Below, one piece after another: positions 24,538 through 33,853 of a stretch of DNA of 64,000 nucleotides. Location: NCBI RefSeq assembly GCF_900302495.1, contig NZ_OMKW01000001.1, positions 992,001 through 1,056,000 on the forward strand, in the 5' to 3' direction. This DNA is from Pontivivens insulae. Its GTDB lineage: Bacteria; Pseudomonadota; Alphaproteobacteria; Rhodobacterales; Rhodobacteraceae. Every line of letters begins with the position of its first letter. Positions within the stretch are counted from its first letter, which is position 1. A program made the position numbers and the translations under genes. The notes beneath the pieces were generated by a model that saw nothing but the letters and a program-made list of their open reading frames with translations, searched no databases and was not told the DNA's origin.

Positions 24538-26274
24538 TCAGGCTGCCTTTTCTATTCCCTGGCATTCGCGGAAGATGCGGGCGGAGCAAGATTGGCATAT
24601 GCTTCGATCTGCCAGATCGACGATCGCGCGGATCGCGTCGCCCTTGCTTTGGTAGATGTGGTCTTCCCCGACGGCGTGGAATACGCCGATCTGCCTTAGA
24701 CGATGCTCTAGCGGTGCGTAGCGGATCACGATGTGCAGGGCGCCACCGCGCTTGCGAATACGCTCCGCCTCATCAATCAGGACCTGCCCGCCAGACAAAT
24801 CGACGTCGCCGACCCCCTTGAGGATCAGAACCACATGTTTCTGACGTGGGTAAAGCCGTGAGATGGACTGCAAGCCGCGCTCAACCGCCTCAGCCGATCC
24901 AAAGTAGAGTGGCCCGTCCAGACGGACAAACACCGCCTGCGGACATTGCTGTAACTTGAACAATTGCGCGTTGCGGAAGACGCCTGCCTTCTCTGGCGCG
25001 ATCACGATGAGATTTGGCTTGGAGGACTTCGACAGGAAGACGAGAAGCGAAATCAAAACGCCCACGAGGATCGCGATCTCAAGCCCGAGAAACACGCCCG
25101 ACGCAAAGGTGAAGGTGACGATCCAGGCCTCGGTCCGATCGGTCTTGAACAGTCTGACGACTTCTGAGGGCGAAAGAAGATTCCACGCGACCAACAGGAT
25201 CAGGCCAGCGAGGCCGGCCAGTGGGATGTGGGCGATCAGAAAGCCGAAATTCAGCAGCAGTATCACCAGGAACAGTGATGCGAAGATCGCTGCGAGTGGT
25301 GTCTTTGCACCGGCGCTGAAATTGATGCCGGAACGGGTGAACGAACCGGAGCCTGGATAGGCGCCGAACAGGCCGCCTGCGACATTTGACAGACCCTGGG
25401 CCACGATCTCCTGATTTGCATTGAAGCGGTGCCCCGTTTTGGGCGCGAAGGCGCGCCCGATCGACACGGCTTCGAGCAATGCGACCATCGAAACTGCAAT
25501 TGCGCTTTCAAGCACGCTGGTGAAGATCGACCAGTTGATGTTGGGCACTGCGAAGACAGGCACGACGTCCGGAAGCTCCCCAACCATCCGAATGTCCGCC
25601 CCTTCCACGGCGAAATAGTGGGCAACAATGCCGGAGCCGATTAGACCGATGAGGTAGTGTGGCAGCAGTCCCGAAATGCGCTTTGCTATCAGGGCGATGA
25701 TGAGAGCCGATGCCGAAATCATGATCGCAGGCCATTGGGCCTGATCAATCGAATTGGCAAGTCCGACCAGTCGCTCAAAGACGGAATGGGCTGAGATCGA
25801 GATGCCCATGGCCGGACCAAGCTGACTGACAGCGATCAGGATGGCCGCGGCCGACATGAAGCCCAGCATCACTGAGTGGGAGACGAAGGCAATCAATCTG
25901 CCCAGCCCGAAGATCCCCAGCGCAAACTGGATAATCCCGACCAGTACCGCGAGCAGGACGGCGGTTTGGAAGAAGAGCGGTGTGCCCGGTTCGATAATGC
26001 CCGCGAGGGAGCTGAAGACAATTGCTGAAATCGCAGTTGTCGGTCCTGAGACCATCACCATTGAGGAGCCGAAGATCGCGGCCACGATGGGCGTTACGAT
26101 TGCAGCATAAAGCCCGTACTGGGGCGGCAGGCCCGCGATCGAGGCAAAGGCAACAGCTTGCGGCAAAACGACAGTTGCGCCGGTTAGACCGGCGAACAGA
26201 TCAGCACGAATAGTACCGGAGCTGACGTCCCGCCACCAAGGGTGGGGGAGCAGCGCAGCGAACGAGAAGGACAT
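24538..26274 (-). CDS. SulP family anion permease with STAS domain
   Basis: A 578-residue SulP/SLC26 transporter. The N-terminal membrane part has 12-14 helices with the signature region VLPQAVAFASIAGLPPQYGLYAAIV at residues 35-60. QEIVAQGLSNVAGGLFGAYPGSGSFTRS is the second family block. The STAS domain covers about 430-545 (VILKGVGDVDLSGGQVLIDE). SulP proteins carry sulfate, bicarbonate or dicarboxylates. Its position 5 bases after soeC suggests sulfate handling linked to sulfite oxidation. Direction of transport cannot be read from sequence. Confidence 0.9.
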   Translation of the reverse strand: MSFSFAALLPHPWWRDVSSGTIRADLFAGLTGATVVLPQAVAFASIAGLPPQYGLYAAIVTPIVAAIFGSSMVMVSGPTTAISAIVFSSLAGIIEPGTPLFFQTAVLLAVLVGIIQFALGIFGLGRLIAFVSHSVMLGFMSAAAILIAVSQLGPAMGISISAHSVFERLVGLANSIDQAQWPAIMISASALIIALIAKRISGLLPHYLIGLIGSGIVAHYFAVEGADIRMVGELPDVVPVFAVPNINWSIFTSVLESAIAVSMVALLEAVSIGRAFAPKTGHRFNANQEIVAQGLSNVAGGLFGAYPGSGSFTRSGINFSAGAKTPLAAIFASLFLVILLLNFGFLIAHIPLAGLAGLILLVAWNLLSPSEVVRLFKTDRTEAWIVTFTFASGVFLGLEIAILVGVLISLLVFLSKSSKPNLIVIAPEKAGVFRNAQLFKLQQCPQAVFVRLDGPLYFGSAEAVERGLQSISRLYPRQKHVVLILKGVGDVDLSGGQVLIDEAERIRKRGGALHIVIRYAPLEHRLRQIGVFHAVGEDHIYQSKGDAIRAIVDLADRSICQSCSARIFRECQGIEKAA

Positions 26275-26279
26275 TGCAG

Positions 26280-27152
26280 TTACCGTTTACCGTAGTAGAG
26301 ACCGACGACGTGCTCAGCTTCGGCAAAGAACAGCCAGCGCGAGGCCAGAATGCCCGCCACATGCGCAATCGCGGCGAGCGCTGCAAGCAGAAAACTGTAG
26401 GGCAGTGCCAGCAAAAGAAGTGGCAATGCGTATCCCAGGCCGAAGGCGATGACGCGCAGTTTGAACGCGTGCTTTCGTCCGACCTCATGCACAAACTCAC
26501 GCAGCAAGTAGTTGGTGCCGGTATGGGGCGGCTCGAACGCCTTCACGCGGCCCATCGTGCCAAGTCCGGTCGCCGTGCCCAGCGTGGTGCCCGAGTCTGC
26601 GAGCCGACTGTCGCCCGCCACCCAATGAATCCCTTGGATCACAGCGGCGATCAGCAGCAGCAGGAATGCCAATGTGACCTGACCGACGAAAAGTGCACCG
26701 CCGCCCAGTGAGAGCGACATGAACAGGGCGGGTGTTGGCCACTGGTTCCAACGCGGCACTGTCTTGAGCTGCGTGTAGATCATCGACGTTGTGAAGACGG
26801 TCAAAGCGGCCAAGATGGCACCGATGATCCCGACGAGGGGGAAAGGCGTCGCTGCAAAGACAAGGCCAGCACCATAGAGAGCCATGACGATAAGAGCTGC
26901 GACCGCGGCAATCCCCTCACGGCTCAACCAGCTGGAGCGCCACTGGGTGAAGGCTTTCAGCGCGCGCTCAGGATGGCCAAGGTGGAACGTTGAGGCCAGC
27001 AAACCCCCGACCGCCATCAAATAGGCGACGGTGAAATAGGCAAAGGCCGTGAAGCCTGTTGGCGTGTGAACGCCGATCCCCAACCAGAACAGCATGCCGA
27101 AGCCGAGACCGGAAAACGTGGTGAAGATGATAACGGATGGTGCGGGATGCAT
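26280..27152 (-). CDS. soeC: sulfite dehydrogenase membrane anchor, DmsC/NrfD-like
   Basis: A 290-residue integral membrane protein of the DmsC family with eight predicted helices, starting IIFTTFSGLGFGMLFWLGIG. It anchors the molybdenum and Fe-S subunits and passes electrons to quinone. Blocks ASTFHLGHPERALKAFTQWRSSWLSRE match the DmsC-like family. Its ATG overlaps the stop of the Fe-S subunit gene (ATGA). With a cytoplasmic (non-Tat) catalytic subunit upstream, the complex fits SoeABC better than DMSO reductase. The SulP gene follows within 5 bases. Confidence 0.82.
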   Translation of the reverse strand: MHPAPSVIIFTTFSGLGFGMLFWLGIGVHTPTGFTAFAYFTVAYLMAVGGLLASTFHLGHPERALKAFTQWRSSWLSREGIAAVAALIVMALYGAGLVFAATPFPLVGIIGAILAALTVFTTSMIYTQLKTVPRWNQWPTPALFMSLSLGGGALFVGQVTLAFLLLLIAAVIQGIHWVAGDSRLADSGTTLGTATGLGTMGRVKAFEPPHTGTNYLLREFVHEVGRKHAFKLRVIAFGLGYALPLLLLALPYSFLLAALAAIAHVAGILASRWLFFAEAEHVVGLYYGKR

Positions 27153-27919
27153 CAGTTCTTCCCTCCGGGCAGGGTGGAGAGGGCCTTGTCAAGCCAGCCG
27201 ACGAAGCCTTTCGCCTCCGTCGCGACCGGCTTGAGCAGCGGTGTCAGGACGTCCATATCGGGCGCTGCATCGCGCGGGCGCGGGGGCAGGTATTTGTTCA
27301 CGGGCTTTGTGCCCATCTCAGGCATCAGATCCATGCCGCCACGCTCTGCCGTCAGCTTTGAGACGTTGCTTTCCGGATCAGCGAAATCGCCGAAATGACG
27401 GGCGTTTGCCGGGCAGGTGCGTACACATGCCGGCTCCCGATCTTCCTCGGGCAGGTTTTCATTATAGATCCGGTCCACGCAGAGGGTGCACTTTTTCATC
27501 ACCTTCTCTTTGGCGTCGAGCTCACGCGCGCCATAGGGGCAGGCCCAGGCGCACAGGCCGCAGCCGATACAGTCGCTCTCGTTCACAAGCACGATGCCGT
27601 CCTCGACCCGCTTGTAGCTTGCACCCGTAGGGCAAACCGTGACGCAGGGGGCATCCTCGCAATGTAGGCAAGACTTGGGGAAGTGGATCAGTTTTGCTGT
27701 CGCGTCCGGTTCCGCCGGTGTCACCTCGTAGCTGTGCACGCGGTTCAGGAAGGTGCCTGAGGGATCTTCGCCATATGGCTCCTGATCCGACAGGGGCGCG
27801 CCATAGTTTTCGGTGTTCCAGCCTTTGCAGGACACGACACAAGCATGGCAGCCGACACAAGTGTCGAGGTCGATCACAAGGCCCAGTTTACGTTCGGTTG
27901 TTTGGGGGAGCTGTGTCAT
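27152..27919 (-). CDS. soeB: sulfite dehydrogenase 4Fe-4S subunit, DmsB-like
   Basis: A 255-residue ferredoxin-type electron transfer subunit. Four cysteine clusters are seen in order: CVGCHACVVSCK, CLHCEDAPCVTVCPTGA, CIGCGLCAWACPYGA with CTLC between, and CVRTCPA. This is the DmsB/PhsB/NrfC architecture. No signal peptide. The ATG at 27919 overlaps the soeA stop (ATGA), and its stop overlaps soeC. It relays electrons between the molybdenum subunit and the membrane anchor on the cytoplasmic face. Confidence 0.88.
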   Translation of the reverse strand: MTQLPQTTERKLGLVIDLDTCVGCHACVVSCKGWNTENYGAPLSDQEPYGEDPSGTFLNRVHSYEVTPAEPDATAKLIHFPKSCLHCEDAPCVTVCPTGASYKRVEDGIVLVNESDCIGCGLCAWACPYGARELDAKEKVMKKCTLCVDRIYNENLPEEDREPACVRTCPANARHFGDFADPESNVSKLTAERGGMDLMPEMGTKPVNKYLPPRPRDAAPDMDVLTPLLKPVATEAKGFVGWLDKALSTLPGGKN

Positions 27920-30741
27920 TTGCCCACCTTCCAGTCGAGGCTGTCCGGCGCACTGGGCACGGGACTGGGTATTTCCGGGTGATGCGGTTTCGTTGCTTCG
28001 GGGGCGACCGCCTTCTCGATCTTGACCCGCAGGTCGAACCAAGCTGCCTGCCCGGTGATCGGGTCAGAGTTGGACCAGCGCATGCCGTCCTTGCGCGAAG
28101 GCAAAAGCTCGTGGATCAGGTGGTTGAGCAGGAAGCCTTTTGTTGCCTCCGGCGTGTCGCCTTTCAGCGCCCAGGCGCCCTTGCGCTTACCGATGGCGTT
28201 CCACGTCCAGACGGTGTTGTCGTTAAGTGCGGCCATCTCCATCACCGGCACAGTGATCTCACCATGGGCGGAGGACACCCGCGCCCAGTCGCCCTCGGTA
28301 AAGCCGTGCTCCTTCCAGATTTTGGAGGGTACATAGAGCGGGTTTCGCCCGTGGATCTGGCGCAGCCAGGCGTTCTGCGAGCCCCAGCTGTGATACATCG
28401 CCATGGGACGCTGTGTGAGCGCGTGGATGGTGAAAGTGTCGGTGTCGACATGGCTATCCTCAACGGGCGCGTACCAAATTGGCAGCGGGTCGAGACGTTC
28501 CTTGATCTGGTCGCGCAGGTGCTCGGGCGGTTGCCGCTCTCCGTGGCCTTCGGCGGCCAGCTGGAAGCGACGCATCGGCTCCACATAGAGTTGGAAGATG
28601 TAAGGCTTGACGCTGTCGTAAAAGCCCATCTCGACCGCCCAATCCTGATAGGCCCGGTTGAAGGGTTTGTAGTAGGCGGCATTGTCAGGGACATGCTCCA
28701 TCCAGAAGCCGCCATTTTCGATATAGCGGTCAAGCTGGTTGGGGTTCACATCGCCGCGTCCGTCGCTGTCTCCTGCAGCGCCACGCCATCCGGCGAGCGG
28801 TCCGACGCCGGGGCGGCGGATATGATTGGTGATGTAGTCGGCGTAATCCGCGTATTTTTGGCTGCCATCCTCATTGGTGAAGGCAGGCAGGCCCAGACGG
28901 GCGCCCAGGTCGCAGAGCGCGGATTGGAAGCCCTTCACATCGCGATCCGGCTCGATGACCGGCCAGCGGATCGCATCGGCAACAGCGTCTGCTTCACAGA
29001 TCGGGCGGTCGAGAAGGCTGATGCAGTCGTGCCGCTCCAGATAAGTCGTGTCGGGCAGGATCAGGTCGGCATAGGCCACCATCTCTGACGAGTAGGCGTC
29101 AGAATAGATGATATGCGGGATCACGTAATCGCCGTTCTCATCCTTGTCCGTCAGCATCTTCATCGTGCCCGACGTGTTCATGGAGGAGTTCCACGACATG
29201 TTCGCCATGTAGAGGAACAGCGTATCGATCTTGTACGGATCGCCCGCATGCGCATTCGAGATGACCATATGCATCATCCCGTGGCTCGACATGGGGTTCT
29301 CCCAAGTGAACGCTTTGTCGATACGCGCAGGTGAGCCGTCCTCGCGCAGACAAAGATCATCGGGCCCATGCACGAAACCAAGATGCGGGCCGTCGAGCGG
29401 TGCACCCGGCGTCACTTTACAATGCGGCTTGGGATGGGCAGTCGCGGGTTTGGGGTACGGAGGCTTGAAGCGCATCCCACCAGGCGTCTCAACAGCGCCC
29501 AGAATGATCTGAAGAACATGCAGTGCACGGCACGTCTGAAACCCATTCGAATGCGCGGAAATTCCGCGCATCGCATGGAACGAAACCGGGCGTCCAACCA
29601 TGTTGGGATGGGTCTTTCCGCGGAAATCCGTCCACGGCTGATCCACCACGATCGGGCTCTCAAATGCGGTCTTTGCGATTTCACCTGCAAGCTGGCGGAT
29701 CCGATCCGCACTGATCCCGGTGCGCCCGGCCACGGCTTCAGGGGCGTATTGCGGGTCGAGATAGCGCTCTGCCATGTGGTGCAGAACGGGCAGGTGGGTG
29801 ATGCCGTCTCGTTCGTAGGTTGCGGACAAGTCCGGCTCGACGCCCTCGCCATCCCACGGTGCCAGCGCGCCGGTACGGGCGTCGATCACTTGCGGACGCC
29901 CGTCGGCATCCTTGATCAAAAGGCCATATTCAGGGCTGCTCTCGTCGGCGTTCACAAGGCAAGGTGCGTTGGTGAATTGCGCGAGGTAGTCGAGGTCGAT
30001 CTTACCTGCACTCATCAGGCAGTGGATCAGCGAAAGGATCAGCAAACCGTCCGTGCCGGGTGTGATGCCGTACCAATCATCTGCCACGGCGTTATAGCCG
30101 GTGCGGATTGGGTTGACGCCGATCACCTTGTCCCCGCGCCCCTTGACCTTGCCAATGCCCATCTTGATCGGGTTGCTGTCGTGGTCCTCGGCCACGCCGA
30201 ACAGAACGAACAGCTTGGTGTGGTCCCAGTCAGGCTGGCCGAACTCCCAGAACGCGCCGCCCATTGTGTAGATCCCGGCGGCGGCCATGTTCACCGAACA
30301 GAAGCCGCCATGTGCAGCGTAGTTCGGTGTGCCGAAGCTCTGTGCAAAGAGGCTCGTGAAACTCTGCGACTGGTCCCGCCCGGTGAAGAAGGCGAGTTTC
30401 TCAGGCGCCGTCTCGCGCAGCGGGCGCAGCCAACCCTCGGCGATATCGTAAGCCTCGTCCCACGAAATCTCTTCGAACTGACCAGAGCCGCGAGGCCCCA
30501 CGCGCTTGAGCGGCTTGCGCAGCCGTGACGGCGCATTCACCTGCATGATCCCGGCAGAGCCCTTGGCGCAGAGCACGCCCTTATTCACCGGGTGATCGCG
30601 GTTGCCCTCAATATAGGCGACCTTGCCATCCTTCATGTGCACGTTGATGCCGCAACGGCAGGCGCACATGTAGCAGGTTGTCTTGCGAATTTCGTCCGAG
30701 ACCTTCGGAGAAGTGTCGATGGATGGCTGATGGTGACCCAT
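27916..30741 (-). CDS. soeA: sulfite dehydrogenase molybdopterin subunit, SoeA-like
   Basis: A 941-residue member of the DMSO reductase (CISM) family. N-terminal [4Fe-4S] ligands are Cys23, Cys26, Cys30 and Cys58. The likely molybdenum ligand is Cys148 in GGFCSVN. There is no twin-arginine signal, so the complex stays in the cytoplasm, as reported for SoeABC of Allochromatium and roseobacters, which oxidises sulfite to sulfate. DMSO and thiosulfate reductases, which are exported, are less likely. First gene of soeABC with ATGA coupling. Ends in a Pro-rich tail. Substrate inferred from architecture and the SulP neighbour. Confidence 0.82.
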   Translation of the reverse strand: MGHHQPSIDTSPKVSDEIRKTTCYMCACRCGINVHMKDGKVAYIEGNRDHPVNKGVLCAKGSAGIMQVNAPSRLRKPLKRVGPRGSGQFEEISWDEAYDIAEGWLRPLRETAPEKLAFFTGRDQSQSFTSLFAQSFGTPNYAAHGGFCSVNMAAAGIYTMGGAFWEFGQPDWDHTKLFVLFGVAEDHDSNPIKMGIGKVKGRGDKVIGVNPIRTGYNAVADDWYGITPGTDGLLILSLIHCLMSAGKIDLDYLAQFTNAPCLVNADESSPEYGLLIKDADGRPQVIDARTGALAPWDGEGVEPDLSATYERDGITHLPVLHHMAERYLDPQYAPEAVAGRTGISADRIRQLAGEIAKTAFESPIVVDQPWTDFRGKTHPNMVGRPVSFHAMRGISAHSNGFQTCRALHVLQIILGAVETPGGMRFKPPYPKPATAHPKPHCKVTPGAPLDGPHLGFVHGPDDLCLREDGSPARIDKAFTWENPMSSHGMMHMVISNAHAGDPYKIDTLFLYMANMSWNSSMNTSGTMKMLTDKDENGDYVIPHIIYSDAYSSEMVAYADLILPDTTYLERHDCISLLDRPICEADAVADAIRWPVIEPDRDVKGFQSALCDLGARLGLPAFTNEDGSQKYADYADYITNHIRRPGVGPLAGWRGAAGDSDGRGDVNPNQLDRYIENGGFWMEHVPDNAAYYKPFNRAYQDWAVEMGFYDSVKPYIFQLYVEPMRRFQLAAEGHGERQPPEHLRDQIKERLDPLPIWYAPVEDSHVDTDTFTIHALTQRPMAMYHSWGSQNAWLRQIHGRNPLYVPSKIWKEHGFTEGDWARVSSAHGEITVPVMEMAALNDNTVWTWNAIGKRKGAWALKGDTPEATKGFLLNHLIHELLPSRKDGMRWSNSDPITGQAAWFDLRVKIEKAVAPEATKPHHPEIPSPVPSAPDSLDWKVGK

Positions 30742-30917
30742 ATTTTGATCCTGTCGCTCTGGGCCTTGGCCGCGTTATTGATACTTCTGGTCTTATTTTT
30801 AGATCGCTAGTTTCTAACGATTTGAGAGCGTTTGGCTAGGTCCTTTCTGAAAAAGGTATGAGTCCAACGCCGCACGCCCCGCGCTGAATTGCGCGTGAAG
30901 ATACTCTGCAATCAAAA

Positions 30918-30933
30918 ATGTAAGCGGTTACAT
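30918..30933. promoter_or_regulatory. ATGTAAGCGGTTACAT palindrome upstream of soeA
   Basis: Six-base arms around GCGG, with the shape of a LacI/GntR-type operator. It lies 177 bases before the soeA start and 40 bases past the LysR stop, in a 231-base region (30742-30972) that holds no gene. The nearest regulator is LysR-type, so the binding protein is uncertain. Confidence 0.35.
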
Positions 30934-30972
30934 ATCGGGATTGATGCTGTTTGTACACCCCTTGCGCAACAG

Positions 30973-31893
30973 CTATTCGACGCTGTAGCGACGCCCGTTT
31001 TCGCCGGCAAAGTGTGCCCGGCAGGCTGCCGCAAAGGCTGTGACGATCCGGCGAGCGCGGACCTTGTCATATCCGATCGACAGCGAGAGTGGCGGAAGCG
31101 GGTCAGAAAGCGGGACGCAGACCACGTCTGCGCCCGCATAGCTCGTTGCAGTCGAAGGCCGCATGTTCAGGATGGCGCAGCCCATGCCGCTGGCCACCAT
31201 GCTGCGTACCATTTCCGTTGAGGAGGCAAGGCCGCGTACCTGCATCCCTTGATCCTGCGCCGTGAAAAGCCCGTTGTAATAGGCTGCGGCAACGGGTCGG
31301 TTCAGAACGATGAGAGGCTCTTTCGCGACGTCTTTAATCGAAACACTGTCGCGAGACGCGAATGGATGCGCCTCCGAAACAAGGCAATAGGGGGACGCTT
31401 CCAGCAGGACATCGAATGCGACGTTCGGACGTACATCATCGCTGACGAAAAGGATGACGTCGTATGTTCCGTCGATCAGCCCTTGCTGTGCGCTGTCATT
31501 GTCACACTCATCAAGCTGCAATTCGACATCCGCATCCGGCGGCAGAATTTTGCAGAGGATCTGCGGCAGAAAAGCCGGGGCGATGGGGGCGTAATAGCCA
31601 ATTCGCAACGTTCCTCCAAGCTTGTGTTTAAGGTCCGCCCCTTCGGTCAGAAGTCCGCGATACTCCTCCAAAAGGTGTTCACATCTTAGGGCGACGGCGA
31701 GTCCATTCGCATTTGCTTGAATACCTCTTGAGCGTTGACGGGTGATCAAGGTGAGGTCGAAAGCATGCTCGACCTGATCAATCGCGGTCCCGACAGCCGA
31801 GGCCGCGATGTTCAGTTCGTCGGCAGCCTTGGCAATGTTTCCGTGCCGAACCGCGGTAACGTAATACTCCATCGCTTTCAGGGTCAGAGCCAT
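30973..31893 (-). CDS. LysR family transcriptional regulator
   Basis: A 306-residue LysR-type regulator with HTH at residues 2-60 (MEYYVTAVRHGNIAKAADEL, then SAVGTAIDQVE) and a LysR substrate-binding domain from about 92 (GGTLRIGYYAP). It is transcribed toward soeA, with a 231-base gap, and divergent from the fatty acid hydroxylase-family gene 101 bases away. Either could be its target. The frame begins at ATG 31893. Confidence 0.88.
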   Translation of the reverse strand: MALTLKAMEYYVTAVRHGNIAKAADELNIAASAVGTAIDQVEHAFDLTLITRQRSRGIQANANGLAVALRCEHLLEEYRGLLTEGADLKHKLGGTLRIGYYAPIAPAFLPQILCKILPPDADVELQLDECDNDSAQQGLIDGTYDVILFVSDDVRPNVAFDVLLEASPYCLVSEAHPFASRDSVSIKDVAKEPLIVLNRPVAAAYYNGLFTAQDQGMQVRGLASSTEMVRSMVASGMGCAILNMRPSTATSYAGADVVCVPLSDPLPPLSLSIGYDKVRARRIVTAFAAACRAHFAGENGRRYSVE

Positions 31894-31994
31894 GCATCCT
31901 CGGGTTTTCAGCTGAAAATGAGCGATTAAAACTGTTTTTCATTACATCAGAGTTCGATCACGGTGGGCAAGAGATTCAAGATCGCGAGGTGCCG

Positions 31995-32975
31995 ATGTCT
32001 GATGCTCCCCTAAAGGGCTGGAACCATGTTCCTGACGTGCCGCTGAAAGTGTCGCCTTTTTTCCGTTGGCCGTTGCGTCCGCTGGAAATGGTCGCATGGG
32101 TCTGGAATTCCTGGTTTCTGATCACGGAACGACTGATCCTGGTCGGGGTCGCCTTTGCCTCCTTTTACTGGTTCCAGCCCCCACTTGAGGAAACACGGAC
32201 CCTTGCCTTTGGCTGGGTCGCGGAAATGTACGTGCGCAACCTCGTGCTGATGACGGCCGTTGCGGGCGGCCTGCACCTGTATTTCTACACATTCACCAAG
32301 CAGGGCCAGCGCCTGAAATACGATCCGCGTCCCCTGATGAAGAACGGTCGTCAGTTCACGTTGGGTGGGCAGATCCGGGACAACATATTCTGGACCTTAG
32401 CCAGCGGCGTGACGATCTGGACCGCCTACGAGGTTTTGATGTTCTGGGCCTTGGCCAACGGATATGCCCCGATGCTGACATGGGCCGCTCACCCGGGCTG
32501 GTTCGTTGCACTATTCGTGCTGATCCCGATTTGGGAGAGCTTCTATTTCTATTGGATCCACCGCTTTTTGCACATTCCATTCTTCTATAAGCATGTGCAC
32601 GCCCTCCATCACCGCAACATCAATGTCGGTCCCTGGTCTGGTTTGTCGATGCACCCGGTCGAGCATGTGATTTTCCTAGGCTCTGTGCTGATCCATTGGA
32701 TCGTTGCGGCCCATCCGGTGCACATCCTCTATCACCTGCAATATTATGCCCTGACGGCGGCGACGACCCATACGGGTTTCGAGGGGCTGGTGGTCAAGGA
32801 TCAGAACCGGCTGCGGCTCGGGACGTTCCATCATCAGATGCATCACCGGTATTTCGAGTGCAATTACGGGTCACTTGAACTGCCATGGGACAAGTTTTTC
32901 GGCTCGTTCCATGACGGAACCGAGGCATCGAATGACCGGATCAAGGAACGCCGGAAGCGGATGACAAACGGTTGA
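31995..32975 (+). CDS. sterol desaturase / fatty acid hydroxylase family membrane protein
   Basis: A 326-residue di-iron membrane oxygenase with four to six helices. The histidine clusters of the family are seen in order: HRFLH, HALHH, and HHQMHHRYFECNYG, plus a fourth contributed by SMHPVEH. Such enzymes hydroxylate or desaturate lipids or carotenoids using O2; in marine bacteria members modify sterol-like or ornithine lipids. ATG at 31995 follows GAGG; a GTG two codons upstream is possible. Divergent from LysR at 31893. Substrate unknown. Confidence 0.88.
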   Translation: MSDAPLKGWNHVPDVPLKVSPFFRWPLRPLEMVAWVWNSWFLITERLILVGVAFASFYWFQPPLEETRTLAFGWVAEMYVRNLVLMTAVAGGLHLYFYTFTKQGQRLKYDPRPLMKNGRQFTLGGQIRDNIFWTLASGVTIWTAYEVLMFWALANGYAPMLTWAAHPGWFVALFVLIPIWESFYFYWIHRFLHIPFFYKHVHALHHRNINVGPWSGLSMHPVEHVIFLGSVLIHWIVAAHPVHILYHLQYYALTAATTHTGFEGLVVKDQNRLRLGTFHHQMHHRYFECNYGSLELPWDKFFGSFHDGTEASNDRIKERRKRMTNG

Positions 32976-32989
32976 GCGCGGTGGCCCTG

Positions 32990-33853
32990 TTAGCGCAGGG
33001 CCTCTTCAATTGCGGCAAAGTTGGCGCGCATGGTCTGTGCAAAATCCATGTCACCCGAGGGCATCGTTAATGGATGCACGACAGCTTGAGCGAGGCCTAA
33101 GTCGGCGACGGCAGCATTCGCAGACGCCGGTGGTGCTGCCTCCCAGATGAAGAGTGTGGCACCCGTCTCTGCGATCAATTCACTCAGTACGGCGAGCTGG
33201 TCCGCATTCGGTTCTGCCCCCGCCTCCCAGTCTAGCGAGGTGATCTCCAGGTCATAAGCCGCGCCGAGATACTCATAGCGCGGGTGACTGGCGATTGTGG
33301 GAACTGCGTCGCCGTCGACAAGCGCATTTCCTTGCGCATCGAGCGCTGCAAGCAAATCGGCCAATGCCTGCAAATTTGCAGCAACATCAATATCTGGCAA
33401 GGCTCGGCCAATGGCTACGGAAAGCGCTTCGGCCTGCGCCGCAGCAATTTCAAGGTCGAGCCATGTGTGCGTTGCGACCCCTTCGTGGCTGTGGCTGCCT
33501 TCGGCGCCATGGCTGTGCGTAATCGTCTCGGTCTGGATGAAGCGATCTGTAAGGCCGCGTGTCGTCTCCACGGTTCTGGCACGGGGCAGGGCGGCGCGAC
33601 TGGTCCAATCGGCAAGCCCGGCGCCGTTCAGAACGATCAAATCGGCCGATTGAATTTCCCCAATCTCCGCCAGGCTGGGGCGCCAAGATGAAGGATCGCG
33701 TCCTTCCGGCACAACCAGCCTTACATCCGCGGAGTCGCCGGCAAGCTGTTCTGCGAAATATGCGACGGGATAGCTGTCAGCGACAATCACCGGGCGATCC
33801 TGTGCGCTTGCCGCGCCAGCCATGCAAAAAAGGAGCAGCAATGGCAAACGCAT
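32990..33853 (-). CDS. metal ABC transporter substrate-binding protein, ZnuA-like
   Basis: A 287-residue cluster-9 (ZnuA/TroA) periplasmic binding protein. Signal peptide 1-17 (LLLLFCMAGAASAQ). A His-rich loop near residues 112-129 (THSHGAEGSHSHEGVATH) is typical of zinc-binding ZnuA. Further ligand-like sites are SHPRYEYL and the acidic EAAPP region. There is no cognate ZnuB/ZnuC nearby; instead the gene closes an operon with a LolD/FtsX pump and NikK/NikL-like proteins. The ATG overlaps the upstream stop (ATGA). Zinc or another divalent metal is likely. Confidence 0.82.
   Translation of the reverse strand: MRLPLLLLFCMAGAASAQDRPVIVADSYPVAYFAEQLAGDSADVRLVVPEGRDPSSWRPSLAEIGEIQSADLIVLNGAGLADWTSRAALPRARTVETTRGLTDRFIQTETITHSHGAEGSHSHEGVATHTWLDLEIAAAQAEALSVAIGRALPDIDVAANLQALADLLAALDAQGNALVDGDAVPTIASHPRYEYLGAAYDLEITSLDWEAGAEPNADQLAVLSELIAETGATLFIWEAAPPASANAAVADLGLAQAVVHPLTMPSGDMDFAQTMRANFAAIEEALR

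Noticed and set aside
24528-24551. GGCAGC/GCTGCC hairpin followed by TTTT on the plus strand
   Set aside because: It lies at the 3' end of the SulP gene, which is read on the minus strand, and no plus-strand gene ends nearby.
27694-29088. 464-codon plus-strand reading frame
   Set aside because: Antisense to soeA and soeB, with no recognisable domain.
27916-30741. DMSO reductase or thiosulfate reductase assignment
   Set aside because: No Tat signal on the catalytic subunit and the association with SulP fit the cytoplasmic SoeABC type better.
30730-30810. 26-codon plus-strand ORF encoding a hydrophobic peptide overlapping the soeA start
   Set aside because: Looks like a small membrane peptide, but there is no ribosome site and it is antisense to the start of soeA; chance is more likely.
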